DNA from: an uncultured Paenibacillaceae bacterium
GTDB taxonomy: Bacteria; Bacillota; Bacilli; Paenibacillales; CALAME01
Assembly (NCBI GenBank): GCA_937983035.1
Contig: CALKAN010000141.1
Span: 1 to 12,546 of the forward strand
Length of the DNA: 12,546 nt
Direction: 5' to 3'
Below are positions 1-5,719 of the stretch, piece by piece (position 1 is the first letter of the stretch; every line of letters begins with the position of its first letter). The notes under the pieces are model-generated. The model was not told the origin of the DNA, ran no database searches, and worked only from the letters and a program-made list of their open reading frames with translations. The position numbers were made by a program, and so were the translations under genes.

Positions 1-655
1 AACACCATGCAGGCGAATTTTGAAAAACAGGTCCGTCCAGCAAAATATATTTCGAATTCCGAAGACTTAACAAATTCGGGCGAAGAAACACTTTGATTTG
101 CTCGTAGTCTTCAATCGAAACCGTCTCTTGACCGGACAAACGAGCCAACGTTTCTGCCCCTTTCATCGCTGATTCAGTCGGCCACCAGATCCGCTCGTTT
201 TCTACCGCTCCTCCTTCTTTGATTAAATTTCGCCACTGGGATGCCGTTAATTTATCGCGTTTTACGGGACGCCAGGCATGTCCCGCTCCGTCAATGATAC
301 CGTCGCCGGTGATCGCCACATGCTCCAAACTTTCGCCGTCCAGCGGTGATTGACAGCGCACAGTTCGCCGTCCCTCAAATGCAGATTGGATTAATGGATA
401 TTTCTCATAATCTACGCTGAACTGAATATACGCTCCTTTCTCTAAATGAAGCCGCAGCTTGCTGGCTAACTTAATCGAACCCGTCAGCCACATCCCTTTA
501 GGAACAATAACGGTTCCTCCGCCGGCAGCCGTGCATGCTTCGATTGCTCTGGCAAAAGCGTTCGTATTGTCATGCCGTCCGTCTCCAATGCCTCCAAAAT
601 CTGTTAAGCAAAAGCTTCTGTCAGGAATGACAGGCGTAATAATATCAGCATTCAT
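1..655 (-). CDS. GH28 polygalacturonase-like glycoside hydrolase, N-terminal part (runs off left edge)
   Basis: The frame opens with ATG at 655 behind a good ribosome binding site (GGAGGAG, ending 4 bases before the ATG) and stays open for 218 codons to the window edge, so the C-terminal part is missing. The N-terminus reads LTDFGGIGDGRHDNTNAF, then AGGGTVIVPKGMWLTGSIKL and LRLHLEKGAYIQFS, the typical entry of GH28 pectinases into the right-handed parallel beta-helix. ITGDGIIDGAGHAW and LDGPVFQNSPAWC are further GH28-type turns. GH28 enzymes hydrolyse alpha-1,4-galacturonosyl bonds in pectin or rhamnogalacturonan. The catalytic aspartates and the His-Gly motif would lie beyond the edge and cannot be checked. 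There is no signal peptide, so the protein is probably cytosolic and acts on imported oligosaccharides. The fold assignment is firm; the exact substrate is open. Confidence 0.9.
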   Translation of the reverse strand, partial: MNADIITPVIPDRSFCLTDFGGIGDGRHDNTNAFARAIEACTAAGGGTVIVPKGMWLTGSIKLASKLRLHLEKGAYIQFSVDYEKYPLIQSAFEGRRTVRCQSPLDGESLEHVAITGDGIIDGAGHAWRPVKRDKLTASQWRNLIKEGGAVENERIWWPTESAMKGAETLARLSGQETVSIEDYEQIKVFLRPNLLSLRNSKYILLDGPVFQNSPAWC

Positions 656-736
656 GATACTCCTCCGTATGATGTCATTAAGAGCATAAACAACACATCA
701 ATCATAGTTTTTAATGTTATTTCTATGACCTCAATC

Positions 737-742
737 ATTATA
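737..742 (-). promoter_or_regulatory. Possible -10 box upstream of the GH28 gene
   Basis: Read on the minus strand this is a perfect TATAAT, about 80 bases upstream of the GH28 start. The bases 17 upstream (AGAGAA) do not resemble TTGACA, so the promoter would be weak or activator-dependent. The 197-base gap between the anti-sigma stop (853) and the GH28 start holds no convincing terminator, so read-through from the sigma operon is also possible. Confidence 0.35.
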
Positions 743-852
743 AAATGGTTTTCCGTTCATTCTCTATGCTCAGAATTGCTCATTCTCGATCACTTTGCTG
801 TTTTTGCGATAAACATTGGTTTTTTTGTAAATTTTAACTAGTTTTTACCTAT

Positions 853-1971
853 TTACCAATTCCAAAAATCAACTTCATCCACTTCGATCAGAGCAATTGA
901 CGGTTCCCCGCGCAAAGACAGCACTTCCTTCGTCGGTCCGGTGATGACCGCGCCGTAATGTTTCACCCCATGTTCCTCGAGATATGCGATCCGTTCGCCG
1001 AGTTTCAACTGTCCATAGTACAATTTGTCCGCATGGTTTTCATAGTTTTGCAAAAACCGCAGCGTTTTGAAAAATTGCGCGTGCAGCACCTCATAATCGC
1101 CGATTTTATATTCTGGCGAAGAGCGAGTTTCGGATACGGTTTTCCCAAACCAAGACCCCGACTCTTCCCGCGAAGTCACTTTAAAATCATCCTCATGCCA
1201 TATCGGGCTGCTCGGAAAGCCGATGGGATCGGTCACAACCCCGCCGGATCGACGACGTTCACTCAATTCCATCCCTGTATCTACGGCGAACCACAGCAAG
1301 TCTACATCTTTGTCTGCAAACAATTGAAAAACATCACGCGTTTCCAACAACTCCGCAAAAGAGACATATGCAGAAACGACCGTTCCTTCCGGCAGGCGGT
1401 TTAACCTGTCCCACGTGTTGTCCGTCACATGTTCAAAACTTGCATTTTGCCTGTACGGATAAATGAATGTCATCAATCGGTTGTTATCCGTTATATAATT
1501 TCTTTCTGGATAACCCATCATGGAGAACAAATAATTCACTTTCAATTCTCCCACTTTGTTCGAAGCCCGGCCGACCCGTTTGACAAGATCTTTCGTCGCT
1601 TCCATGCGGAACAACGTCTTCACGCCCGTGCTCGTTCCAGAAGGACGGCCGTACGGATCCGTAACGGCAACCGTATAGTTAATGACATTTGCAAGTTGTT
1701 CCGCCCGATCTGGTTCTCCCCAAGCATAATAAATTGTCGTTAAAATCGAGGTGACGATCAACACGGCAATCATGATCGCAATGGCGCTGACTGCGGTTTG
1801 AAACCGGGCCTTCCACTTGCTTCTGCGCAAGATGGCCCGCTGTTTTTGTTCATCAAACGGAAAGCTTTGCTTGATCGAAAATTCGATCCGCTCTTCCCCT
1901 GAGTCCGATCTTTTTTCCTGCTCCTCCATTTCTTCCCTTTTCAAATGCTGTTCCTTATCATGTTTAGTCAT
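853..1971 (-). CDS. Membrane-anchored anti-sigma factor (sigma factor regulator, YhdL-like)
   Basis: This 372-residue protein has a charged N-terminal cytoplasmic region (residues 1-55), one hydrophobic membrane segment (about 59-81, rich in Ala, Ile and Val, ending TTIYYAW) and a large extracytoplasmic C-terminal domain. That architecture is the one known for the sigma-factor-regulator N and C domains of Bacillus YhdL-type anti-sigma factors. Its ATG overlaps the end of the upstream ECF sigma gene by 8 bases, the standard translational coupling of a sigma/anti-sigma pair. By family analogy it would hold the sigma factor at the membrane through its N-terminal region until an envelope signal releases it. 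No separate small partner like YhdK lies next to it here. The role as anti-sigma is well supported by position and layout; the signal is unknown. Confidence 0.85.
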   Translation of the reverse strand: MTKHDKEQHLKREEMEEQEKRSDSGEERIEFSIKQSFPFDEQKQRAILRRSKWKARFQTAVSAIAIMIAVLIVTSILTTIYYAWGEPDRAEQLANVINYTVAVTDPYGRPSGTSTGVKTLFRMEATKDLVKRVGRASNKVGELKVNYLFSMMGYPERNYITDNNRLMTFIYPYRQNASFEHVTDNTWDRLNRLPEGTVVSAYVSFAELLETRDVFQLFADKDVDLLWFAVDTGMELSERRRSGGVVTDPIGFPSSPIWHEDDFKVTSREESGSWFGKTVSETRSSPEYKIGDYEVLHAQFFKTLRFLQNYENHADKLYYGQLKLGERIAYLEEHGVKHYGAVITGPTKEVLSLRGEPSIALIEVDEVDFWNW

Positions 1972-2461
1972 CTGTCAGCCTCCTTTTTTTTCGAATCGCT
2001 TGACGCCCGCGATGCAAAATCACTTTAAAATTTGCAAGTGAGACGTTCATCACGTCTGCGGCTTCCTTGTAGCTGAGCTGGTGAACATCATGCAGCAAAA
2101 TCGCATGTTTCTGGTTTTCGGGCAAGCCGTTCAACATGTCGAACAAATGCCGCAATTCGTCAAGCAAAACGACCTCATCTTCCGGGGAATGGCTTCTGGA
2201 AAAAATCTTGGCAAAAAAACTTTCATTTTTGATTTCTGAACGCTTCTGTTTGCGGTAATAATCGATGTATGCATGATAAGCTGTCGCATACAGCCATGAT
2301 TTTATGCTTCCGCTTCGGCCTGCATCCACGTGCAAATACGCGCGCAAAAACGTTTCCTGCACCAAATCTTCCGCGGTATGGTGATTGCGGCACAGTGAAA
2401 GGAGATAATAATAGACATCATGAAAATAATAACAGTACACCGATTCGATCGACTCTTTCAT
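1964..2461 (-). CDS. ECF RNA polymerase sigma factor (SigM-like)
   Basis: The 165-residue protein has the two ECF domains. Region 2 contains HHTAEDLVQETFLRAYLHV and IKSWLYATAYHAYIDYYRKQKR (core binding and -10 recognition). Region 4 contains LPENQKHAILLHDVHQLSYKEAADVMNVSLANFKVILHRGRQ in two stretches, the helix-turn-helix that binds the -35. Length and motif order closely match Bacillus SigM (about 163 aa), compared from memory. The ATG at 2461 has an excellent ribosome binding site (AAAGGAGG, 5 bases upstream). The downstream gene overlaps by 8 bases and encodes the anti-sigma factor. An ECF-type promoter precedes the gene, so autoregulation is likely. Known members of this group respond to cell-envelope stress; whether this one does is inference. 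Confidence 0.93.
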   Translation of the reverse strand: MKESIESVYCYYFHDVYYYLLSLCRNHHTAEDLVQETFLRAYLHVDAGRSGSIKSWLYATAYHAYIDYYRKQKRSEIKNESFFAKIFSRSHSPEDEVVLLDELRHLFDMLNGLPENQKHAILLHDVHQLSYKEAADVMNVSLANFKVILHRGRQAIRKKRRLTDD

Positions 2462-2480
2462 TTGGTCCTCCTTTCACTCA

Positions 2481-2509
2481 TAACACGAACGAGAAAGAAA
2501 AAGGTTACA
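2481..2509 (-). promoter_or_regulatory. ECF-type autoregulatory promoter of the sigma/anti-sigma operon
   Basis: On the minus strand a -35 element TGTAAC (2509-2504) is followed after 16 bases by CGTGTTA (2487-2481). This matches the known Bacillus ECF pattern of an AAC-containing -35 and a CGT-containing -10 with a 16-17 base spacer. Transcription would start near 2475, leaving a short leader that carries the AAAGGAGG site. The bases after the -35 are T-rich, also typical. No ordinary sigma-A promoter is evident in this gap. Confidence 0.7.
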
Positions 2510-2571
2510 CGAATATTTAAAAACATCATAGCATGATTAAAAATGAAACTGCAGCTGCAACATTTCCGCAC

Positions 2572-2618
2572 AAAAAAAGGAACCTCCGCATCCACGATCA
2601 AGTGAATGGAAGGTTCCT
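2572..2618 (-). terminator. Rho-independent terminator of the SGNH hydrolase gene
   Basis: On the minus strand an AGGAACCT...AGGTTCCT stem extends inward with a single bulge to about 17 pairs, closes on the 6-base loop TTGATC, and is followed by seven T residues (2578-2572). It starts 23 bases after the hydrolase stop codon and separates that gene from the sigma operon. Confidence 0.88.
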
Positions 2619-2641
2619 GATCAACTTTAAATCAGCAAAAA

Positions 2642-3781
2642 TTATGATACCGTGCCGGCTTCCAGTTCATGCAGCAAAATCCGTTTTAACACAGGCGTCA
2701 GGCTGTCCGCCATGCGCAAAAATCCGAGATCGGTCGGATGGGAGCCGTCTACCGTGCACTCGAAGAAGTCTTCTTTGCCGAGCAGCGTGGAGCCGTCGCA
2801 GAAAAAGATATTGTGATCGCCTTGTTCTCTGCGCTCTCGCACTAACTGCTGCTGCAATGCTTTACGCTCTGTGCGCGCCTCCAACAATTTCATCGAACGG
2901 GTTTCACGTCCGTAACGAATGCGGGACACGATCAAAATCGGAGTATCCGGATGTTTCTTGCGATAAATGTCAACGAATCTTGGCAGCGTCTCTTGGAACA
3001 ATTCGGTGCTGACGCAATTCGCCTCATAATCGAGTACAAGGCAGGCCGGATTTTCGATTTCCGCAATCGTTTCCGCCACTTCCGCCTCGCCTTTGCCGCT
3101 GCCGGAGAAGCCCAAGTTAATGAATTCCATCGGAATTCGGCGGCTCAAAATATTTGGATATGCCATTCCCGGTCTCGCAGCGCAGCCTCCTTGCGTGATG
3201 GACGTCCCGTAAATGATCACTTTTTTGTCGGATATGTATGGCATCGGCGGGAGCACTTCCGCATCTTCATCCAGCCCGATCCAAATTTCCTCTATGCCTT
3301 GATACAGCGGCAAGTAAAGCACGACTTGCTCCATCACGCGGTTTCGATCTTCGAACAGCACGCATTCATATTCAATCAAATTCAAATCATACTTTGTCGT
3401 ATTCACGTAAACCATTTCGCCCGGCATGCCGATGTAACAGTCCACGCCGCACTGCCCGGTTGCCGGCATATGCACCATGCCAGCTTTGCCCGTCAGCTTC
3501 ACGCGCACAGACAACATGGAAGAGTTTGTGCGAAAAAGAATTTGGCCTCCTGCCGTATGGTTTGCCAGCCGGTCCACCGCTTCCGGCAACGGATAATTTG
3601 GCTTCACCGGCATGCGCCGCCATGCCCGGTCCTGTTCAAACCATGCGAGCCCTGCGATGCGAAAAGCCTCCTCTTCCCGCGGATTATGCCAGCGCACATT
3701 CCCCTCTGCTTTCTCATTTGGACGCATATTCACGTCATATTTCAGTGCATCATTCGTCGTATTCCCATTGGATTGACTCAT
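2642..3781 (-). CDS. SGNH/GDSL-family hydrolase (esterase/acetylhydrolase type, two-domain)
   Basis: I start this gene at ATG 3781 because GGAGGG lies 7 bases upstream of it; an in-frame ATG at 3799 has no ribosome binding site. The product is 379 residues. The N-terminal half is a beta-rich accessory domain with GVDCYIG (about 112-118), resembling the GxDLY motif of this esterase group. The catalytic domain follows: VIIYGTSITQGG with nucleophile Ser194, NLGFSGSG with Gly225, DYEANC with Asn255, and DGSHPTDLGF with Asp345 and His348. All four SGNH blocks are therefore present. Family members remove acetyl or other acyl groups from sugars and related substrates. There is no signal peptide, so it is probably cytosolic. 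The neighbouring GH28 gene suggests plant-polysaccharide oligomers as substrates, but this is inference. Confidence 0.88.
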   Translation of the reverse strand: MSQSNGNTTNDALKYDVNMRPNEKAEGNVRWHNPREEEAFRIAGLAWFEQDRAWRRMPVKPNYPLPEAVDRLANHTAGGQILFRTNSSMLSVRVKLTGKAGMVHMPATGQCGVDCYIGMPGEMVYVNTTKYDLNLIEYECVLFEDRNRVMEQVVLYLPLYQGIEEIWIGLDEDAEVLPPMPYISDKKVIIYGTSITQGGCAARPGMAYPNILSRRIPMEFINLGFSGSGKGEAEVAETIAEIENPACLVLDYEANCVSTELFQETLPRFVDIYRKKHPDTPILIVSRIRYGRETRSMKLLEARTERKALQQQLVRERREQGDHNIFFCDGSTLLGKEDFFECTVDGSHPTDLGFLRMADSLTPVLKRILLHELEAGTVS

Positions 3782-3788
3782 CGATGTT

Positions 3789-3794
3789 CCCTCC
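3789..3794 (-). promoter_or_regulatory. Ribosome binding site that sets the SGNH hydrolase start
   Basis: Read on the minus strand this is GGAGGG, 7 bases before ATG 3781. It lies inside the reading frame if the upstream ATG at 3799 were used, which argues for the shorter protein beginning MSQSNGN. Confidence 0.7.
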
Positions 3795-3815
3795 ATCATG
3801 TTAAATCATTCTAAT

Positions 3816-3821
3816 ATTATA
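3816..3821 (-). promoter_or_regulatory. Possible -10 box of the SGNH hydrolase gene
   Basis: A perfect TATAAT on the minus strand, 34 bases upstream of the chosen start. The -35 position (TAACGC with a 17-base spacer) is a poor match, so this is a tentative call. Confidence 0.4.
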
Positions 3822-3941
3822 GCACGATATTCTCTTTTGCGTTAGAACTATCATGTTGTGTCCAATGAACAGCGACATCGAATTCACATTTTTGCCTGCA
3901 TTCCAATAAAACACTGCCCATTTTGCCGACGCTGCAATCTT

Positions 3942-3993
3942 TCAAACATCCAGGTGATTCAGCACTTTATATCCCGCTGCGTTCAGATAAAAC
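3942..3993 (-). mobile_element. Left insertion-sequence scar (transposase C-terminal codons)
   Basis: On the minus strand the frame from 3992 reads FYLNAAGYKVLNHLDV followed by a TGA stop at 3944-3942. This looks like the extreme C-terminus of a transposase, although I cannot name the IS family with confidence. The frame becomes nonsense (NCRCRCK) immediately upstream, so the rest of the gene is missing. The first 30 bases (3964-3993) recur at 5382-5411. The IS sequence may extend leftward to about 3850, but no terminal inverted repeat could be fixed. Confidence 0.5.
3964..3993. repeat. Left copy of a 30-bp direct repeat flanking the AT-rich island
   Basis: It matches 5382-5411 at 28 of 30 positions (G to A differences at the 13th and 16th bases) in the same orientation. 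Start-to-start distance is 1418 bases. Similarity fades on both sides, so the repeat is the shared core of two insertion-sequence remnants or, less likely, a site-specific recombination core. Confidence 0.85.
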
Positions 3994-4298
3994 TTGCACC
4001 TACATCTGCAATTGGATTAGATGACATCATTAGTTCATTAACAAGTGATAAACTGTTTAATGTATTCATTCAAGCATGTAAAATCAGAGCAGTCAAAGAA
4101 TTAATGAATAAAAGTAGATTCGACATTGAATTAGAAGTCAAGCGTCGCATTGAGCGAAGAATTATAAAGCAGATCGAAAAGTTAGAGCAGCAGATTGATC
4201 AGGAAAGTAGCCATGAATTGAAGATGCGACTCATAGAAAGAAAAAATGTTTTTGAAGTCGCAAGAAATTGCATATATTTTGATCCAGTTGAAGGTTAA
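3994..4298 (+). pseudogene. 5'-truncated ORF of unknown family with coiled-coil C-terminus
   Basis: The recognisable protein begins right after the left repeat (about SAIGLDDIISSLTSDK) and ends with TAA at 4296-4298. It is followed by a strong terminator, as expected for the true end of a gene. The frame is open back to a TTG at 3858, but that part translates insertion-sequence DNA into a Cys- and His-rich stretch (CPFCRRCNLSNIQ) with no ribosome binding site, so I treat it as read-through. The C-terminal part is rich in Lys, Arg and Glu with heptad-like spacing (KRRIERRIIKQIEKLEQQI), suggesting a coiled coil. There is no in-frame ATG near the junction. I do not recognise the family. Confidence 0.5.
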
Positions 4299-4331
4299 AT
4301 TGATTTCTATGTAATACATAAACTCAGGCAA

Positions 4332-4364
4332 AAAAATCCCAGATATAATGCATCTGGGATTTTT
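4332..4364 (+). terminator. Bidirectional rho-independent terminator after the truncated ORF
   Basis: Perfect 13-bp inverted repeat (AAAAATCCCAGAT and ATCTGGGATTTTT) around the loop ATAATGC. The A tract on the left and T tract on the right allow termination in either direction. It lies 34 bases after the stop of the truncated ORF. Confidence 0.88.
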
Positions 4365-4426
4365 GTTATGCTAGTATGCACACTTCCGAATACTTGAGAA
4401 AATACCATAAAATGATACCTTACCAA

Positions 4427-4440
4427 AATAAGCGTTTACA
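4427..4440 (-). promoter_or_regulatory. cre-like (CcpA) site overlapping the protease -35
   Basis: Read on the minus strand this is TGTAAACGCTTATT, which fits the catabolite-responsive consensus TGWAANCGNTNWCA at 12 of 14 positions; the last two bases fail. It covers the -35 of the protease promoter, a position where CcpA would repress. The match is by eye and the gene is now broken. Confidence 0.35.
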
Positions 4441-4463
4441 ATTTCCATGAAATGGTGTAAAGT
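4435..4463 (+). promoter_or_regulatory. Sigma-A-type promoter of the broken protease gene
   Basis: TTTACA (4435-4440), a 17-base spacer and TAAAGT (4458-4463) lie 37 bases upstream of the protease ATG. The -35 matches at 5 of 6 positions and the -10 at 4 of 6. Confidence 0.5.
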
Positions 4464-4500
4464 TGTTTGAAAAAATATAAGTTTGGAGAGGTATGAATTA

Positions 4501-5342
4501 ATGAGGAAGGGTTTGTTTGTTTTATTTTTGGCGTTAGCATTGTTGATACCACTAGGATCGACATTTACTGAAACGCCGGAAAGGATTATTGTAGACAGTA
4601 GAAATGGGGTGGATTATGCTATTACTTTAGGAGAACATTCTCCTAATTCGGGTGGACTTTCAATTGAAGAAGCGGCTAAATTAACAGGAAAAAGTGTTGA
4701 TGAATTAGAGAGAGAATTTAAATTACAAGAAGATTTGGACACTATAGTGGAATATGTAGAAAATAATTTCGGTGAAGATAAAACAGCAGGAATTCATTTG
4801 GAAGGCAATACAATCGTTCTTAATTTAACAGAGAATTTTGCAGAAATGAAACAACTTCATAATGAATTATTAACTAAATTAAATCATCCAAATGATTTAG
4901 AAATCAGAGTTAAAAAATACAGCATTGAAGAATTAAAAGAAATGAGGAGCAAGCTGCCGCTGGGGAAATTTGGGATTACCGGTGTAGGGTTAGATAAAAA
5001 GGGAAATAAAGTTAATGTATATATATCTGAGCAGAATTATAAAAAATATAAAGAAGAAATTATAAAGTATTTGGATGAAGAATTAATAACTTGGGTTTTT
5101 CAGGAATTGATTTTCAAACAAGATCCAGAACAGTAGACACCGAAAATGCTGCTAAAGAAAATACTTTAAGCAACATCACTCTAAGACCAGGGAGTGCAGT
5201 TAAAGATGCTGCAAATGCACGTTGTAGTATAGCATTTCATGCCAAGGCTTTTGGAAATGATGCCGTGATTACTGCAGGACATTGTAGTGAAGCAGAAGGT
5301 GGTTATAATTTAAATTGGTATGATGTCGTAAGCGGTAATTAA
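4501..5342 (+). pseudogene. Secreted streptogrisin/alpha-lytic-type S1 serine protease precursor, frameshifted and 3'-truncated
   Basis: ATG 4501 follows GGAGAGG (4484-4490). The product begins with a signal peptide (MRKGLFVLFLALALLIPLG), then a Lys/Glu-rich segment of roughly 170 residues that fits a protease propeptide (AGIHLEGNTIVLNL). The first frame stops at 5134-5136. A second frame, displaced as by a one-base deletion near 5088-5100, continues with GFSGIDFQTRSRTVDTEN and LRPGSAV, then CSIAFHAKAFGNDAVITAGHC. The last stretch is the Cys-His-Cys segment of chymotrypsin-fold proteases such as alpha-lytic protease and streptogrisins, with the catalytic His. The frame ends at 5342, where the right insertion-sequence scar begins, so the catalytic Asp and Ser are lost. 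It cannot encode an active enzyme. The island is AT-rich compared with its flanks, which suggests transfer. Confidence 0.82.
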
Positions 5343-5411
5343 AACAAGCATCGCCGCAGCCATACCGAATTTTACCCATTAACTTTATATCCCACTACGT
5401 TCAGATAAAAC
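5343..5411 (-). mobile_element. Right insertion-sequence scar that truncates the protease gene
   Basis: On the minus strand the frame from 5410 reads FYLNVVGYKVNG and stops with TAA at 5374-5372, parallel to the left scar. The tail beyond the stop (GGCTGCGGCGATGC and a T-rich part) loosely resembles the tail of the left scar (GATTGCAGCGTCGGC), so these may be diverged ends of related elements. The protease reading frame dies exactly where this sequence begins. No full transposase is present and the family is not recognised. Confidence 0.5.
5382..5411. repeat. Right copy of the 30-bp direct repeat
   Basis: Same orientation as 3964-3993 and 28 of 30 bases identical. In both copies the minus-strand frame can be read as FYLN, two small residues, GYK, and the two base differences change Ala-Ala to Val-Val, compatible with a coding origin in a transposase gene. 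Confidence 0.85.
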
Positions 5412-5417
5412 CCTTAT

Positions 5418-5459
5418 AAAAAAATATCAGAAAAACCTTGATTGAACAAGGTTTTCTGA
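5418..5459 (-). terminator. Rho-independent terminator on the minus strand downstream of the beta-propeller gene
   Basis: The arms TCAGAAAACCTTG and CAAGGTTTTTCTGA (minus strand, one bulge) enclose a 6-base loop and are followed by GATA and seven T residues (5424-5418). It is 260 bases after the propeller stop codon. It could serve that gene or be part of the adjacent insertion-sequence remnant. Confidence 0.75.
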
Positions 5460-5719
5460 CATTCAGCAACATATCAAAAAGATCAATTTTGCATCGAACC
5501 GATCATGTGATGATTTAGATTCTTCCGTCATTCGTCTTAATGCCGCATGATACAAGAGAAGACGCCGGTTCACTCAAAAAATCGCACGATGCACATTTTT
5601 ACGAAAACTTCGAAATCTTCATATTAGATCATCAAAGAAATAATTCCTTAGGATGCAATTTCATTTGTGCGATCGCCCCATCCGCCTTATTGAATAAAGC
5701 AATCTTTGCATTTGCAACA
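5460..5719. other. Gap between the right scar and the beta-propeller stop, no gene seen
   Basis: No frame with a credible start and ribosome binding site was found on either strand. Short minus-strand frames such as LSEPASSLVSCGIKTNDGRI (between about 5510 and 5572) look protein-like but lack a start region; they may be further mobile-element debris. Composition is intermediate between the island and the core genes. Confidence 0.4.

Noticed and set aside
3824..3850. Second ECF promoter in front of the SGNH hydrolase (TCTAAC ... CGTG)
   Set aside because: The spacer is 14 bases instead of 16-17 and the -35 has a mismatch; a TATAAT box is present in the same place.
5085..5110. Programmed -1 ribosomal frameshift joining the protease propeptide and mature domain
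   Set aside because: The codons at the junction (GTT TTT) do not form a proper X-XXY-YYZ slippery heptamer in the first frame, and the downstream frame is truncated before the catalytic Asp and Ser, so selection for frameshifting is implausible.
3964..5411. Direct repeats as attL/attR of an integrated element
   Set aside because: No integrase or tRNA gene is present, and each repeat can be read as the C-terminus of a transposase frame, so IS scars explain them better.
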